From assembly GCF_021134715.1 (NCBI RefSeq), contig NC_060027.1, positions 5,704,001-5,768,000 of the forward strand: DNA of 64,000 nucleotides. Direction: 5' to 3'. A model generated the notes under the pieces. It ran no database searches. It was not told where the DNA came from and saw only the letters and a list, made by a program, of their open reading frames with translations. This document shows, one piece after another, positions 35,685 to 46,020 of this stretch (within the stretch, counting starts at the first letter, position 1; each line of letters opens with the position of its first letter). The DNA is from Daphnia pulex. Taxonomy: Eukaryota; Arthropoda; Branchiopoda; Diplostraca; Daphniidae. A program made the translations under genes and the position numbers.

Positions 35685-35760
35685 TCAAGGGATTTGTAAA
35701 ATAAATAGCACTAGTCGAGTGCTATTATTTTAGGGGGTCATTTGGCGTTCCGTAGCTAGC

Positions 35761-36513
35761 CGGACGGAAAAAAAGGCTTTTAATTTCAAAATATTAAAGT
35801 TAAAGATGAATTTGAAAATATTAAAAATGAATTTGAAAATTCATTAAAATAGAATAAACAAAAATAAGTAATAAAAAATACATTTGATTTGATTTTTTGG
35901 CGCAAATTAAAAAAAAATGTGATTTTCAATCACAAATTAAACATATAAAAATTGCCTAATCTTAGGTATTAGGCATTTTTTTATTATTGAATTAGGTATT
36001 TAAGAATAGGGAATGAAATAAAGCATAAATGAAATCAATTTCTGGCCTAATTGATTAATAATTTTATATGATTAAGAACGAAAAGCCCCTGTTTTTACTC
36101 TACCCCCGAGAGGGGATAAGCCCCCAACACTAGCGAACCTGGCGGGGAACCTTGGGATCCTTTACTAAACACCCGCCGTTTCTTCCAAGAGACTAGTGGG
36201 ATAGCGCGAGAGTGTACCTTTCCTATTATATCGTGGTCAGTTATTCAAATCGAGCCCAGTCACGTGAAAGTCCATCCTTTCGACAGTGTTAGGCTGACCA
36301 GTAAAGTACAATCTTCTGATTTCTTATTGACCAATGAGTGGATTCCATATAAGCCATCATTCAAGTTTACCTTGATCTGTCCGACACGGGAAGATTGCAA
36401 TCGAGTGAAAACTCAAATGCGAATCGATCCCGAACAACTTTAACATTTGCGACTTGAATTTAATCCTCAATTTATTAACGAAGGTGGGCTGATAGCCTTT
36501 TTTCTAATGGATT
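35761..36513. other. Intergenic stretch between transposons
   Basis: The left half is very AT-rich with short direct repeats (AATTTGAAAATTCATT-like). From 36100 the base composition is more balanced (CCCCCGAGAGGGG, a small palindrome). No gene is supported. Confidence 0.45.
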
Positions 36514-36649
36514 TGTTCATTCTCGCGAGAGGATGAATATTATATCACTTACTTTCAGAGTTCAACAATTTGATTTTACTCAAAGAAATCAATTGACACG
36601 CAAGTTTAAGGACAATAAACACTTAAACATGAGAGAAAATCGACGAGAT

Positions 36650-38020
36650 ACTAGCCGGAAAGGTAGCTGAACGGCTAGCTGAGACGGTAGACGGAGGGCT
36701 AGGTAGAAACGTAGCCGGATGGCTGGCAGCAATGATAGACGGGGGGCAGGGGGCTAGGTGGGAGCGTAGCCGGATGGCTGGCAGCAGCAGAGGATGAAAG
36801 GCCAGCTGGACAAGTAGCCGAATGGCTAGCTAGAAAGGTAGCCGGGAGGCTAGCTGGATCGGTAGCCGGATCATTTTCAGCACCGGAAGACGAAAGTCTA
36901 GCCAGAAAGATAGCCGGATGGCTAGCTGTAACGATCGACGGAAGTTTTACTGCAACGGTCGACGGAATGCCGGCTGGAAGATAAGCCGGAAGTGAAGACG
37001 GAAGGCTAGGTGGAAAGGTAGCCGGATGGTCAGCTGCAATGGTCGACGGAATGTTGACTGCAACGATCGACGGATGGCTGAATGGAAAGCGAGCAGGAAA
37101 ACTGACAGCAGCGGAAGATGAAAGACCGAAGCGATGGTCGAAGTAATGCTGGCTGCAACGGTCGACGGAAAGCTGGCGGTGACGATCAACGGTAGGCTAG
37201 GTGGGAACGTAGCCGGATGGCTGGCAGCGGCGATAAGCGGACGACTGGCAGCGACGGTTGTAAGATGGCTATCTGGAAAGGTAGCCGGATGGCCAGCTAA
37301 ATAAGTAGCCGGAAGGTCAGCTGCAACGGTAGACGAAATGCTGGCTGCGATGGTTGACGGAAGCGTAGCTGGAAATGAAGTCGGAAGGCTAGGTGGAAAC
37401 GTAGCCGGTTGGGAAGCAACGATGATGGCCGGATGGTTAGGTGAAAACGTAGCCGGATGGGCAGCAGCGATGATGACCGAATAGCTAGATGAAGAAGTAT
37501 TTGGATTGCTGGCAGCGATGATCAACGGCAGGCTAGGTGGAAACGTAGCCGGAAAGCTGGCTGGAAACGTAGCCGGATGGCTAGATGAATCCGTGGCCGG
37601 ATGGCTGGCTGAAAGCGTAGCCGGATGTTAAGCTGGATCGGTAGCCGGATGGCTGACTACATAAGTAGCCGGATGGCTAGCTGAGTGTTCAGCTGGAACG
37701 GTCACCGGAATGCTGGCAGCAGCGGTAGGCAGAAGGCTAGGTGGAGACGTAGCCGGAAAGCTGGCAGCAAATGTAGCCGGATGGCTGGCAGCGGCGCTAG
37801 GCGGACGGCTGGCAACGGCGTTAGGCGGACGGCTGGCATCGACGGCCGCCGGATGGCTAGGTGAAAACGTAGCCGGATGGCTGGCAGCGACGATAAGCGT
37901 AGGGCTGGCAGCAGCAAAGGTTGGGTTGCTGGCAGAAGCGCAAATCGGAAGGCTAGCTGACAAGGTAGCCGGAAGATTAGCCGGATGGCTAGCTGAATAA
38001 GTAGCCGCTCTGAAGATTTT
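36650..38020 (+). repeat. Large degenerate minisatellite (GTAGCCGGATGGCTGGC-type units)
   Basis: Units of ~24-30 bp built on GTAGCCGGATGGCTAGCTG alternate with variants such as GGTCGACGGAATGCTGGC. Minus-strand frames therefore read endless SHPATFPPS-like peptides. The length and the mixture of unit types suggest repeated unequal exchange and slippage. Confidence 0.8.
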
Positions 38021-38423
38021 TGGACTGACTGGTGGCTGGCTCGAAATTGACTGGTCTGCTCTGCCAATCAGGTATTCTTCAATAGTGTTGAGGCAAAAGT
38101 TGAGCTCCGTCTCGACCGCAGTAATCCAGGCGGCAGGCGGCACTCGATCCATCGTCGGGGCAGATTGCGATGTAACAATCTTTGTAGTAGTCGCATTCCT
38201 GGTAGGCGACGACAAGATATTCCATTCTGTTCCGTATTGATTTCCGACTGCCATAATCGGTCATCAATTTTAGAACGAGCCTTATCGAGTTCACGAACCG
38301 TCGTTTAGCGTCGGCTCGGAGTATTGTTAATGTTTTCGGGTCTTCTGTGTACGACTCTTCTTCGTCGTCAACCATTTGTTCGGCCGTGATGGGGGAACGT
38401 CGGTGGAGAAATGGCGGCGTCAT
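37990..38423 (-). pseudogene. gag-like fragment, frameshifted
   Basis: An ATG at 38421-38423 opens ...ITAEQMVDDEEESYTEDP, DAKRRFVNSIRLVLKLMTD and RNRMEYLVVAYQECD. The frame then fails, and a second frame carries on with AWITAVETELNFCLNTIEEY LIGRADQ, joining near 38135. The helical, charged pattern is like the N-terminal gag of arthropod LTR elements; that family link is a moderate inference. After ~38000 the frame runs into the minisatellite (ASHPATF repeats). Confidence 0.45.
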
Positions 38424-38504
38424 TCACGGTGATGAGGTCGGCCGACTATGAACCGATAATGGCCGCGCGGCCAATAAACACACGATAGGCGACACGAGGT
38501 GGGA

Positions 38505-38765
38505 GAAGGACAGAGTTAAACACACGACGGGCCACACGAGGTGGGAGACCGGCAATTGCACACGGGACGGGCCACACGAGGTAGGATACCGGCGATTGCA
38601 CACGGGACGGGCCACGCGAGGTGGGAAACCGGACAGAGATTCACAAAAGGTGGGCCACACGAGGTGGGAGACCGGCAAAGTTACACGGGACGGGCCACAC
38701 AAGGTGGGAGACCGGGCAGAGTTACACGGAACGGGCCACACGAGGTGGGAGACCGACACGAATGA
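38505..38765 (+). repeat. ~40-45-bp tandem repeat (CACACGAGGTGGGAGACCGG units)
   Basis: About six units containing GGGCCACACGAGGTGGGAGA followed by a variable CCGGCAATTGCACACGGGAC tail. The array lies between the putative primer-binding site and the gag-like frame of the LTR relic. Confidence 0.8.
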
Positions 38766-38925
38766 GTTAATGTAGCCGATGAAACAATCGACAATAGTAC
38801 CACACAAAGAACATAAATGGCAATTGCACGACACTAACGGGCACTAATTACCATTTACTTGGGTCTTGCCACGCGGGACTTGGATGAAAGAGGAGTGATC
38901 ACTAGGAGAGGCTTGCCGAGCCGTT

Positions 38926-38943
38926 TTCCCGGTCGATGCACCA
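38926..38943 (-). other. Putative primer-binding site of the LTR relic
   Basis: TGGTGCATCGACCGGGAA on the minus strand begins directly after the AACA end of the right terminal repeat. The TGG start complements the CCA end of a tRNA. Which tRNA cannot be told from sequence alone. Confidence 0.45.
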
Positions 38944-39069
38944 TGTTCATTCTCGCGAGAGGATGAATATGATATCACTTACTTTCAGAGTTCAACAATT
39001 TTATTTTACTCAAAGAAATCAATTGACACGCAAGTTTAGGGACAATAAACACTTAAACATGAGAGAAAA

Positions 39070-40841
39070 ATAGGGGAGAGTAGCTCAAATCGTCGTCCAC
39101 TATCGGGAGTTCTAAGCTGTCTGCCAAAGCAGTCTACACACCCTCTCGAAGTCGCCATTATTAGGCCTAAAGCTACTTGTCGTAGCGAGAGGGAGGGTGG
39201 GTAGGGGGGGGGGAGTTACTCAATCAATACGACACCTAGGGAAGGGAGGTCGAAACTCAATATTTGCAAATGTCTGTCAAGCTGAGCGAGCGGGAACAGA
39301 TTCACAAAATAATTCAAATTCAAATTCCATTTCTAGATACTTGTTTCAATGATGGATTTGGAATATCCCAAGAAGATTTGTCGACACAAACCTATGTATT
39401 CAAAATGATTTTTTTTTATTTACAAATTTGTCTCGCATTTCTAAATACTTCTTTTATTGATAAAGAAGCAACATCTCAGGAAGATTTGTCAATACAAGTG
39501 AAAGGTCCAAAGTTTAAATAATTTCACTTATAAAACGACCAAAAACAAATTAACAGGAAATCATTTCAAAATTTTTTAGAATTAAAGAAAGATTTAGAAG
39601 AAAGTAAATTGAATTTCGCCAAAGAATTGTCAGGTAATTTAAGGTTTTTATGAAATAGAAATTTTTAAAATAATGGTTAATTGTGCGTATGTAGATGTCA
39701 CTGGAAAATTTGACCACATTTTCCAAGGTAATTCAGAAGTTTTTGATCTAGCACATAGTAAACCCAACATTATTCGGTTGGGTTTTAACAATTCATTTTT
39801 TCAAAAATTCAAACTCAGTTTTCCTTATCGACTTTATTGATATTCGAACCTCACTGCACCACAGCCAACATGTGAGCAGATGGGAAAGCATGGGTCCGAA
39901 TGGTAGCTATCTATTAGTGAGTTATTGTTATTTTATATTTCAACATTTCAATTGTTTTGAATTATCTATTTCTTATTGGCCGAAATTCGAACCTCAATCT
40001 TTCGACATGTCGGCCCGGGATGCTGACCATTAGCCCACCAGAACCATAGCAATACGAGGGAAACATGGGATCCTATAGTATGGCCCAGGTATAACCCCCC
40101 CCCCCTTCACTGACCCCTCTCCCATGGGTACTTGCGACCACAACCCCCCCCCCCCCCACTCGACCCTTTTTTTGGTCGGCTTGGGCTGCGCGTCAGCCCA
40201 AAAGATTTATTTCGTTCCATTAGATGGCATTAACTTAGCATTAAAAATTATAATTGGCAATGCTGTATATTATTCTGCAATAAAAACCATACCCTGTCAC
40301 TAGTCGAATATAATAAATCGTCGAGAAAAGAGCTTAAAGAAAGAAAAGGAAACTTAAACACCAAAACGGCTTTCTTAATCACTCGGCAAGCTTTCTTAAT
40401 CACGAAAAGAATGTTGATGAAATGGAAATTTTTCCAAAATAACATTGATATCTACACCTTGTTCAGCATTTCTTTAATATCGACAAAAGCAAATGTTCCA
40501 CCGTTTGAATCAATAACTTTCATTCGCGAATTTCAACTTGATATACACGATCGAAATTTACGGTGCTAATTTTTATACCATAGCTAATTTCCATTTACTA
40601 CCCCTCCACAGAAACCAACACGACTTATATGCAATTTATTCAAGCATCCAGCAACCTGTCTTGTTTGTCAGCTGCAGAAACTGCACTTTACATAGCTAGT
40701 GGTAGGCTGGTGTTTCCCAGGAATAGATCTCCCTTACGTCAGAACCGAACCGCCATGGAGAGACTAAATAATGTTTATTTGGGAATTTTGATTTTTTTTC
40801 CGGAATTGAAAATTATTAAAAGTTTTTTACTGCATTAATTT
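39070..40841. other. Noncoding stretch with low-complexity tracts
   Basis: It may begin with the rest of an LTR (GAGAGTAGCTC... to ~39240). Two ~55-bp related segments at ~39337 and ~39440 (AAGATTTGTCGACACAA and AAGATTTGTCAATACAA) suggest an old duplication. C-runs occur at 40097-40107 and ~40145-40158. No gene is supported. Confidence 0.45.
39975..40052 (-). ncRNA. tRNA-like sequence, probably SINE-derived
   Basis: On the minus strand TGGGCTAATGGTCAGCATCC resembles an A-box half and GAGGTTCGAATTTCGG a B box, 35-40 bp apart as in tRNAs. A second B-box-like word (GAGGTTCGAATATC) lies ~140 bp away at ~39840. There is no complete cloverleaf. Confidence 0.3.
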
Positions 40842-41636
40842 CCCAGATAGGAATTTTTGTCCCAAGGCGGGACCAAAGCCGTGCGGCTGGTGCGGTGGGC
40901 ACAGGGGAATCTCTAAGATGTCCCATTGCGAGCCCTCATTTGAATACGTTACTCATTTTTCATCTTGTCGGATACGTCATTTTTTACTCCCTCTCGTAGA
41001 AGTCTCTGATGCGTCCCGTTTTTATTTTTTGGCTCCTTCTCGACACTTAGAAAATTTCGGAGAAACTGTCTTTGTCTTTTCGCGGCAAAGTTTGATTCTA
41101 AAATCTTATTATTACCTTTATCTTCGAAATTGTGTACAAGAATTCGTGGCCCATCTGTATAGTACTGGCTTCTCACCACGACGATCCGGGTTCGATCCCC
41201 GGTTCGGGTTGCAAATCTCTTCATCAATGCTGTTAGTACGCTGTCGATTTATGTAGTGTTTCCGGTAACCCTTTGCATACTTTGACAAATAAACTTGTCG
41301 TCCGGATATCCGGATCAGCGTTCGTGAAAAATTGTCAGCACAGTAAACACTCATAAGAAAAAGAAGAGGAAAGAAAAAAGAACGAAATTCAGAGTCCAGA
41401 AAAAGATTTATTATTTATGACATCTTGAGATCCTTTTTCCGTCCCAAGTACGTCTAAAGTCCATCCAATGGGACGGGATAAGGACCGCTATGAGATCTCG
41501 GCGAAGCGGACATTGGCCATACGTAAAAGACGTCCTTGGAATGTAAACTTGGGAATCTGCTATGTGCCAAGTACATCTCAGACGTCTCAAAGTGACGTAT
41601 TTTGGACGTCTATGGGACTGCACTGTGCTATCTGGG
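40842..41636 (+). mobile_element. 795-bp nonautonomous DNA element, copy 1 (CCCAGATAG ends)
   Basis: It starts CCCAGATAGG and ends CTATCTGGG, with TT on both outer sides as a 2-bp target duplication. Copy 2 at 47771-48563 is the same sequence in opposite orientation. It holds a tRNA-like segment and many ACGTC words but no long gene; open frames are shared with copy 2 and carry no domain. Confidence 0.8.
41148..41217 (+). ncRNA. tRNA-like module inside copy 1
   Basis: GTGGCCCATCTGTATAGTAC is followed by CTTCTCACCACG and a perfect T-arm CCGGGTTCGATCCCCGG. It resembles tRNA-Glu or tRNA-Arg, but the anticodon stem pairs poorly. It is carried by the element and repeated in copy 2. Confidence 0.4.
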
Positions 41637-41638
41637 TT

Positions 41639-42587
41639 GGAACTTTTTATATCTTGGAACAGAATAAAGATTACGGCAAATCAATAACAAAATTTTTCCC
41701 TTTTTTCCCTTTTTCTTTGCTTTGGATTTGTTTTTTTGTTGTGCTGTTTTCTAAATAAACTGAGCTTTTGAGCTGGGCTGGGCTGTCTGTGTGTTTGTGT
41801 GTTGGGATGTTCCATTTGTGTTTTTTATTTGCTTATTTTTTGGATGAGAAATGGATTAGTAAGTGGATTAGTTAGTGTAGAAGTAAGAAGAGATTGATTA
41901 TTGTCAAGAAGTGATGTAACCAAGTTACATCGTAACCCAGTTGTACATCTTTGTGACAAGGGATCGGTTTGTTGGTTCTAAGGGTTGTTGGTCAATCGTT
42001 TCCTCAATCTGTTTCTGTTTTTATAGATTGTTTTCGTGATTTCGTGATCGTGTTTTAGATTTGGAAGAAGTTCAGGATTAAAAATTGCAATGGAGTGATG
42101 TAAACGGAAACGATTAAGTGAGGCAAATCTTGTGCGAAAAATTGAGAATCTCCGAAGGTTTTAGTGGAAGATGGAGCTGTTTCTGATAACGAAAGCCGTG
42201 AGGCATTGTTTGGTTTGGTCCCCCCTGCTTGTCCTCTTCGTGTCATTGACTAGGGGTATTCGACTGTGTGGGGGGGGGCCTTATCTTCAAATTGTTAATC
42301 TATTCTTTTCTTTTCGCCATCTTTCGCTTTTCGCTATGAAAGAAAACTGAAAAGGTATCAGCCAGTTTTATTTGGAGGAAAAGAGCTTACTTACATTCCT
42401 TAGCAATCTACTTTTTTAGTTCTTTGAATCCCCAAACGGATGAACTAGTTTTGAAGAGAAGGTTTACAATTTTTAAGTGAATTGGTGTCTTCAAATTTCC
42501 TTGAATATAACACACGTTTGTTAAAAGTTTAGGTTTTTCTTCCAGTTGTCGCTCCATCTCAGCATGTGTCTCCATGATACTCTTGAG
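41639..42587. other. Noncoding stretch
   Basis: T-rich start, a TGTGTGTTTGTGTG run near 41786, and a G-run near 42273. No gene is supported. Confidence 0.45.
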
Positions 42588-43440
42588 TTAATTTCTTTGC
42601 TGTTTCGTTGAGAGTTGTTTGGGAAGTGACATCAACAAAACAAGAAGCGCCAAAATCAAATCATAAATCACATTATGAATTTGTATCTTCTGAACAGAAG
42701 TTTGGAAATAGTCTTGAAGTTTCAATTTGAAATTGGCGCAAAATCGCAGCGCGAATAACAGGTTTTCAAAATTCACCGATTTCAAGCCTTACTTGTTTCT
42801 TGATCAGCAGAAAAAGTATTCAAAGTTGTTCCCAAATGCGGATTCATTAAAACTTCAAGAAACTTTCTATATGTCAATGTGATGACTTCGAAAGACGGAA
42901 CGGGATCAGATTTAATGACCCAAAAATAACATTCAGTCTCGAAGAGTTCCAATAGGTAATTGCCGGCAAAAAAGGCGCGTGATAGTTGGGACAAACGCTT
43001 TGAAATGTCCTTTTTTTTGGAAAACTTAACGATTTTCCAGTTTTGTAAACACATATTGAACAAGTTGTGGACGTAAAAGTTATTTGGGAAAGAGCCATGT
43101 TCCGTCGACACTCTTTTCGCGATTATGAGTGCTTGTAAATTCCATAGATAGACGCTGCTTTTGCCTTCAATATCCATTAAATCGATGTTGGCCGTGACTT
43201 CTCTTTCTTGTTTAAAGACAATTTCTTCAAATGATGTCTTTTTGAGGTGTACCTTGGTGGCATTGATTTGATTACGAAAGATATGAGACCTTTGTCAAAA
43301 TTTTTCTCCGACACATCAAAATGAGGGTAGTATCTGGCTAAGAATTCAATCACATCTGGCTTGTCACTAAGTATGGTAGGTAAAGAGACATTGAACCTCT
43401 TTATAGTCCCGAGTTGTTTTATCGTCCTTTTTCCAATGAA
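42588..43440 (-). pseudogene. Unrecognised coding relic with frameshifts
   Basis: Going down the minus strand, one frame reads QLGTIKRFNVSLPTIL, KPDVIEFLARYYPHFDV and KGLISFVIKSMPP. A second frame takes over near 43268 with KVHLKKTSFEEIVFKQE, IDLMDIEGKSSVYLWNLQ and KDISKRLSQLSRAFFAGNY, ending at TAA 42782. A third piece, VNFENLLFALRFCANF, ends at 42588. The amino-acid usage is clearly protein-like. I recognise no family. Frame changes at two places suggest a dead gene, or a gene with unrecognised introns. Confidence 0.4.
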
Positions 43441-43541
43441 AATTGCCGAAATATTTTACATTAGCACATCTTCCACTGAAATCTTAAGAGATTCGAAGTT
43501 CTAATTTTCAATATCAGCAAGTAGGGAATTTAACTTGTGTC

Positions 43542-43592
43542 TTTTTTTTTTTGGGGGGGGGGGGGGTGGGGGGTGGGGGGTGGGTGGGGGGT
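43542..43592 (+). repeat. T11 followed by a G-rich tract
   Basis: Eleven T are followed by ~40 bases of G with scattered T (GGGGTGGGGGGTGGG). The four G-runs could form a G-quadruplex. Length errors are likely in such a tract. Confidence 0.8.
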
Positions 43593-43730
43593 TGTTTGGA
43601 CGCACTTGATCTTTGTTCCATTTCAATGACCCTTCTATCAATAGAATCTATAAAGACGTCAAAGTCACAGCGGAGGACACAAGCAAGGGAGACCAACCAT
43701 AATACCCGGGTAAAAACTTTGGCCTGGTTC

Positions 43731-44015
43731 AATATTGTTGCCGATCCAGAATTTGACACTGGCTACATGTCGGTTTCGCACATCGGTTAGGTCCCATTCC
43801 AACTTGATTTTTTAATTCTTTCTCCAGTTCTGATTTAGCAACATTGGTAAACCAATGCCGGGAGAACATCGTTTGCCGTTGTTGTGTCAAAACACGTTAT
43901 CAATACTGGCATTCGATAAATGGAGAGAGAATGAAACATCAAGTTGGAATTGGACCTAACCGTTGTGCGAAACCGACATGTAGCCAGTGTCAAATTCTGG
44001 ATCGGCAACAACGTT
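43731..44015. repeat. 78-bp inverted repeat with 128-bp loop
   Basis: The left arm 43731-43808 and right arm ~43937-44015 pair with few mismatches, through GATCCAGAATTTGACACTGG and GTCGGTTTCGCACAACGG-like words. The loop shows no gene. It could be a short foldback element or a hairpin RNA source. Confidence 0.8.
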
Positions 44016-44428
44016 GTGCCAACGTAATATCTTACATTTCACCTTTATGTTAAGGTACTAGCTACATCGACAAACAGATACCTAACCGTTATAAGAGAAT
44101 AATGTCAGCAATTCTTTATTATCACTACATTGGCAAGCCTCTATTGGACAACGATAGGAAATTTGAATCGCTTTTCGTATTTGGTGCAGATATTGTCTTG
44201 CCAATGTGGTACCTTTATGTATAGGTTAAATGTCAAATTATTCACGTTGGCTCAATGTTGTTTTGTCTTATTTCATCCCTATATTGGTATGCTACCACCC
44301 ATTATTTATTGATGTTATTACGATTAAAAACATAATGGAAATTTCATATGGAAAACGTGTGTAATATAATACTACATTAAGACAATATTTTTATAAAGCA
44401 ACCATTAATATATCCACACTTTATCAAA

Positions 44429-46020
44429 TCATATGTCGCCGTTGTCATCGCTTTCGGCACTGCTACCACTGTTATTAGCATTTGCTTGCTTATTTTTCGG
44501 CATATGCTTCTTAAGAATGGCTTCTTTCAACGCCGCATGTTGTTTTCGGATCACTACCCCACCATCTTCGTCAGCCGAGTAAGTAAAAGTCAGCCCTATA
44601 AGCATTGTAGTATTTCCTTTTCTGTCAGTGCATTCAAAAACTCCCTTGCGCAGCAGCGTCTTATCAAATCTGAAAGGGGAAATGATAAGGAAAATAAGTT
44701 TACAGTGATTCGCATGAGATTCTACAAATAATAATGAAACAAGTTATGGGACTTACCAACTACGAACTTAAAAAGTGTCACACGTTTTTTTGAAACAAGC
44801 TTGCCTCTTGTCGAGTTCAAGGCAACATATCTCACGCGTAGCTTCTTGTCCATCAGACCTCTCAGAATCGTCTTCACAATCTCTTTTAGATCCTTACCAC
44901 CAAAAAGAGATCGAGCATTTTGCATTTGATGTTTAACGGCTGTGTTGCCTTTCTCCAGTTCAGTGTTTAATGTAATTACGTCTTCTGGCGTTCTAAGTGG
45001 GAACTTAAGCCCAAGCTCGTCCAAGGCACTTGCACTTGCACTTGCACTAGCAAGGCCATTCCATTCTGCGTTTCTTGCTGTAGCAGACGCTCCCACTCTC
45101 TCAAGAAGAGTTTGCACGATTAGCTTCAGTTCAAGATTCTCTTGTTTCAGTTGAAGAAGGAGGCGAGCGACGGACACCGTCGCAGTCAACCCGTCCCTTG
45201 TCGCAATGGCTTCTAAAAAAAGACATATTAGACAAAAGAACCAAAGACCATGACAGATGAAAATTTAAAAAGTGGTACCTGTCAGTTCTGCTTCTGATAT
45301 TGTATATACTATTTCAGCCTCAACATTATATCTGGTACAAGCACAGCTGTTGCCAAGGGATCAAAGCAATTTATAGTTTCATCATTCTCTTTCGCAGTTC
45401 CAATACTAGAATCCACCCTTTGCTCCTCGCCACTACCATCTATTTGGTCATCGTCTTGGTCATTTTTCTGTGAGGCATTGTCCACTCCACTCCATCCTCT
45501 TCTTCTATATATTCTTCTGCTAACACACCTTCCACTCTCGACTTTGTTGCCTTTCCAGCCTCATCTTCTGTGTCATCTGATTCTCTTGGTGAACTAGATT
45601 GGCTATCCTCATCACTGCTTGGTTCAGGAGTTGGAGGCCTAGGCTAAGGTTATAAGACGAAACAGATAAAATTATTTGCAATGAACTATACATCTAATCT
45701 TTCCACATACTGCTGTGCTGTTTGCCTTTCATTGAAGGATTCTTTGTAACCTTAAGCATTTCATCTTGTAGAACTCTATTTGGTCGAACTAAAACCAAAT
45801 TTTATAAAAGAACATTATTATCACCCAATTTTCTTGGAACTTATAATGCAATATACTAACCACTAGATAAATCAGGTTTTTCCACTACACTTGTGTCTTC
45901 ACGACACTTTCTTGAGGTTTTCTGCTTCGAAGATGATGAAGATTCTACATAATGAGCAGCTGGAAGATTCCACCTTTTCCTGTAGGTGGCTAAAGTTGAG
46001 GTTGAGGGTTGGGAACTCAT
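44429..46020 (-). pseudogene. DUF4806-like gene, frameshifted
   Basis: Exons on the minus strand: 46020-45861 (MSSQPSTSTLATYRKRW... start), 45788-45711, an acidic exon at ~45640-45290, 45212-44757 and ~44670-44429. The fourth exon has a leucine-rich coiled coil (LLLQLKQENLELKLIVQTLL), then LGLKFPLRTPEDVITLNTEL and LFGGKDLKEIVKTILRGLM, the pattern of DUF4806, an invertebrate domain of unknown function. The last exon ends SAESDDNGDI. Damage: near 45495 a tandem GTGGA duplication shifts the frame; a second shift lies near 45330; the last two exons do not join in phase. Expression cannot be judged. Confidence 0.55.

Larger units (their letters stand above)
30386..35760. mobile_element. Foldback DNA element with ~0.6-kb inverted arms, split by a later insertion
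   Basis: The ends are GCTAGCTACGGAACGCC and its inverse. Left arm: 30386-30469 plus 34158-34693. Right arm: 35150-35760. The arms match through TAATAGCACTCGAC, GGCGCCATCTAG, CGGCGGAAC and the GAGCGGAGCGGCGC block. Without the 3.7-kb element inside its left arm the element is ~1.7 kb with a ~456-bp centre. CTAG flanks both ends and could be a 4-bp target duplication, but it also overlaps the terminal palindrome. No transposase is seen. Confidence 0.7.
36514..39069 (-). mobile_element. Relic of an LTR retrotransposon with minisatellite-expanded interior
   Basis: Two direct repeats of 126 bp (36514-36639 and 38944-39069) differ at only a few positions and start TGTTCATTCTCGCGAG. On the minus strand the right copy ends AACA and is followed by TGGTGCATCGACCGGG, which fits a tRNA primer-binding site. 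A gag-like frame follows on the minus strand. The repeats may be only the inner parts of longer LTRs, since the right one could continue beyond 39069. The expected pol region is absent; its place is taken by repeats. Confidence 0.55.

Noticed and set aside
36518..36639. Direct repeats as complete short LTRs with certainty
   Set aside because: The right copy seems to continue beyond the shared 126 bp, so true LTR borders cannot be set from this window.
36947..38254. Long minus-strand frames of SHPATF-type peptide as real structural proteins
   Set aside because: They are read-through of a noncoding-type minisatellite with mixed unit lengths; only the gag-like start near 38423 looks genic.
38424..38834. 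Minus-strand frame with SHLVWP repeats as gag
   Set aside because: It is translation of the 40-45-bp tandem array upstream of the gag-like ATG.
41148..41217. A functional tRNA-Glu gene
   Set aside because: The T-arm is perfect, but the anticodon and acceptor stems do not pair well, and the module is duplicated as part of a transposon.
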